Below are positions 39,033 to 40,310 of a stretch of 40,310 bases of DNA, one piece after another. The DNA lies in contig CAKPHO010000010.1 of assembly GCA_934162195.1 (NCBI GenBank), positions 1 to 40,310 of the forward strand. The letters are read 5' to 3'. Below the pieces are notes generated by a model, which was given only the letters and a program-made list of their open reading frames with translations, did not search any database and was not told where the DNA came from. Made by a program: the position numbers and the translations under genes. The DNA comes from an uncultured Bacilli bacterium (GTDB taxonomy: Bacteria > Bacillota_I > Bacilli_A > RF39 > UBA660). Position 1 is the stretch's first letter, and every line of letters begins with the position of its first letter.

Positions 39033-39704
39033 ATGAGTTTCGTAGATATGATTAAAAAAAGTGTCATAGCAGAGTTTGCAGGAACAATATCTGTAGATAA
39101 AGTATTATTATCTCTTGCAGTAGCGTTTATAATAGGAGTATTTATTATATACGTTTATAAAAAAACATATAGTGGAGTTATTTATTCTAAATCATTCTCA
39201 CTATGTATTATTCTTCTTACAATGGTAACATCAATGATCATTAGAACAATCAGTTCTAATCTAGCATTATCGCTTGGTATGGTTGGTGCCCTTTCTATTG
39301 TAAGATTTAGAACAGCTATCAAGGAACCAACTGATACAGCTTTTATGTTCTGGGGAATTACCGCAGGTATAATGTCAGGTGCTGGACTCTATTTAGTAGC
39401 TATTATAGCGTCTGTTGGTATAGGAGTTCTTTATATGGTTGGTTATACAATGGGTTTCAAAACAAATAGACAATTTCTATTTATCTTAAAATATGAAGCT
39501 AGTAGTGACAAAAGAATAATTGATGCTTTAAAGAAATTACCTAAAACAAAATTAAAAAGTAAATCAATCGTAAAAAATACTATAGAACTTACTTTTGAAG
39601 TAGAACTTAAAGATGATGATACAAAGATATTAGATGATTTTAAAGATATTGATGGAGTAGTAAGTGCTAGTGTAATTAGTTATCAAAATGATTTTGGAGC
39701 TTAG
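39033..39704 (+). CDS. DUF4956 membrane protein
   Basis: 223 residues. Three to four membrane helices (LLSLAVAFIIGVFIIYVY; SFSLCIILLTMVTSMI; MFWGITAGIMSGAGLYLVAI), with the conserved SLGMVGALSIVRFRTAIKEP loop that marks DUF4956, then a cytoplasmic alpha/beta domain (RIIDALKKLPKTKLKSK; LTFEVELKDDDTKILDDF) resembling the regulatory tail of MgtC/VTC-linked proteins. It is the usual third member of CotH-VTC-DUF4956 cassettes and may be the membrane partner of the VTC enzyme. SD AAGGAGTTG; 12 bases after the VTC gene. Confidence 0.88.
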   Translation: MSFVDMIKKSVIAEFAGTISVDKVLLSLAVAFIIGVFIIYVYKKTYSGVIYSKSFSLCIILLTMVTSMIIRTISSNLALSLGMVGALSIVRFRTAIKEPTDTAFMFWGITAGIMSGAGLYLVAIIASVGIGVLYMVGYTMGFKTNRQFLFILKYEASSDKRIIDALKKLPKTKLKSKSIVKNTIELTFEVELKDDDTKILDDFKDIDGVVSASVISYQNDFGA

Positions 39705-39717
39705 GCTCTTTTTTTGT
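39697..39717 (+). terminator. Terminator of the CotH-VTC-DUF4956 cassette
   Basis: GAGC (39697-39700) / GCTC (39705-39708), loop TTAG containing the stop, then nine T; short stem but a strong T-run. Confidence 0.65.
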
Positions 39718-39773
39718 TTGTAAAAAAGGAAATAGAAAAGATATCTCGTATATTATAAGTGAAGGAGGTAATC

Positions 39774-40310
39774 ATGAATTACTATAAGGAAATCAAGCAG
39801 GAATTTATAAATAACGAGATAACAAAAAGAGTAAAAGATTATAGTAAAAATAGAAGTGATTTAAATACATATTATAATGTTGATAAGTTATTATCAGATG
39901 CAGGTAAACATTACTGTGAAGGCATTATTAAAGAGTACTCAAAAAGATTAACAAGCGAATTAGGTAAAGGTTATAATTTTTCCTCGTTAAAGAGAATGAG
40001 ACAATTTTATTTAATTGTGTCAAAAAGTGCGACAGTGTCGCACCTATTGACATGGAGTCACTATGTGGAACTACTGCCACTTGATAATATTAATGAAATC
40101 AATTATTATGTACAAATATCTTTAACTCAAAATATGTCAGTGAGACAGTTGAGAGAAAGAATAAAAAATAAAGAATATGATAGATTAGATGAAAAGACAA
40201 AAGAAAAATTAATGAGTAATGAAGAACCTAGGGTAAATGATTTAATAAAGAATCCTATTCTAATCAAAAATAGTTATGATTATAAAGAAATATCAGAAAA
40301 GATATTACAA
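39774..40310 (+). CDS. YhcG-type PD-(D/E)XK nuclease family protein, DUF1016 N-terminal domain (partial)
   Basis: 179 codons to the window edge, no stop. AAGGAGGTAATC gives a strong SD. The visible part is the N-terminal DUF1016 domain: EIKQEFINNEITKRVKDYSK, LLSDAGKHYCEGIIKEYSKR, then FSSLKRMRQFYLIV, the conserved LTWSHYVELLPLDN and YYVQISLTQNMSVRQLRERI. Full YhcG proteins (~350 residues) add a C-terminal PD-(D/E)XK nuclease domain, which would lie beyond the window. They are often near restriction or mobile genes. A perfect 8-bp palindrome lies inside the gene at 40027-40043. Confidence 0.87.
   Translation, partial: MNYYKEIKQEFINNEITKRVKDYSKNRSDLNTYYNVDKLLSDAGKHYCEGIIKEYSKRLTSELGKGYNFSSLKRMRQFYLIVSKSATVSHLLTWSHYVELLPLDNINEINYYVQISLTQNMSVRQLRERIKNKEYDRLDEKTKEKLMSNEEPRVNDLIKNPILIKNSYDYKEISEKILQ

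Noticed and set aside
1..40310. CRISPR array, insertion sequence, integrase or rRNA genes
   Set aside because: No regularly spaced direct repeats, no transposase or integrase motifs and no rRNA sequence were seen on either strand.
1..40310. Mycoplasma-like genetic code (TGA as Trp)
   Set aside because: Several genes end in TGA at the expected C-terminus (GT2, Smr, TetR, LiaF-like) and Trp is encoded by TGG throughout.

Overview
The window is very A+T-rich (roughly 30% G+C by eye). It uses TAA, TAG and TGA as stops and TGG for Trp, and has Shine-Dalgarno (SD) sites of the AAGGAGG/GGTGAT type and compact genes ending in strong intrinsic terminators. Together with SpoVS, SufU/SufB, MscL, an ECF folate transporter under a tetrahydrofolate riboswitch, a phosphoketolase, a clostridial-style long GluRS and prepilin-like proteins, this points to a small-genome, fermentative, gut-type Bacilli/Erysipelotrichia lineage (RF39-like or Mollicutes-adjacent). 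That placement is inference. No rRNA or housekeeping phylogenetic marker is present to settle it.

Layout. 1-5.4 kb: start of an unknown gene, a candidate small RNA, a possible PD-(D/E)XK protein, a GT2 glycosyltransferase, then the folT-ecfA-ecfT operon on the minus strand with its own promoter, a 15-codon leader ORF and a THF riboswitch, and a ZIP metal transporter. 5.4-7.7 kb: spoVS followed by about 2 kb of decayed genes (one unknown, an InlB-repeat surface protein broken by a single TAA, and a VanZ fragment). 7.7-11.4 kb: sufU, an unknown gene, sufB, a tail-less SSB, two divergent XRE regulators around a 44-bp palindrome, and a Smr protein. 11.5-16.9 kb: a large Cys-rich exported repeat protein, an unknown gene, mscL, a MutH/MvaI-like nuclease without a methylase, tRNA-CAU and tRNA-Leu flanked by two inverted partial copies of the CAU tRNA, and a GT4 glycolipid-type glycosyltransferase. 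17.0-23.5 kb: tRNA-Gln(CTG) directly before a GluRS gene, an unknown gene, phosphoketolase, an acidic unknown protein, tRNA-Glu(CTC) and a DUF308 membrane protein. 23.5-26.1 kb: a YerB/DUF3048 lipoprotein, a small possible ORF, and a prepilin-like protein. The last ~140 bp of the prepilin gene change abruptly from A-rich to G+C-rich and are almost all NNY codons.

26.1-32.1 kb: an HD hydrolase and a six-gene TetR-LiaF-DUF4097-ABC-ABC2-ABC2 operon behind a perfect 11-bp inverted repeat, which looks like a self-regulated envelope-stress/export unit. 32.1-35.4 kb: an unassigned structured RNA with its own promoter and terminator, tRNA-Arg(CCT), a second HD protein, a CmpB-type membrane protein, and a two-gene HipS/HipT-like split HipA kinase with no HipB. 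35.4-40.3 kb: the CotH-VTC-DUF4956 surface cassette and the 5' part of a YhcG-type (DUF1016) nuclease gene.

The most interesting signals are the prepilin 3' segment (candidate diversity-generating or cassette-exchange variable region), the HipS/HipT pair, the unassigned structured RNA, the exactly partitioned inverted tRNA copies, and the leader peptide in front of the THF riboswitch.
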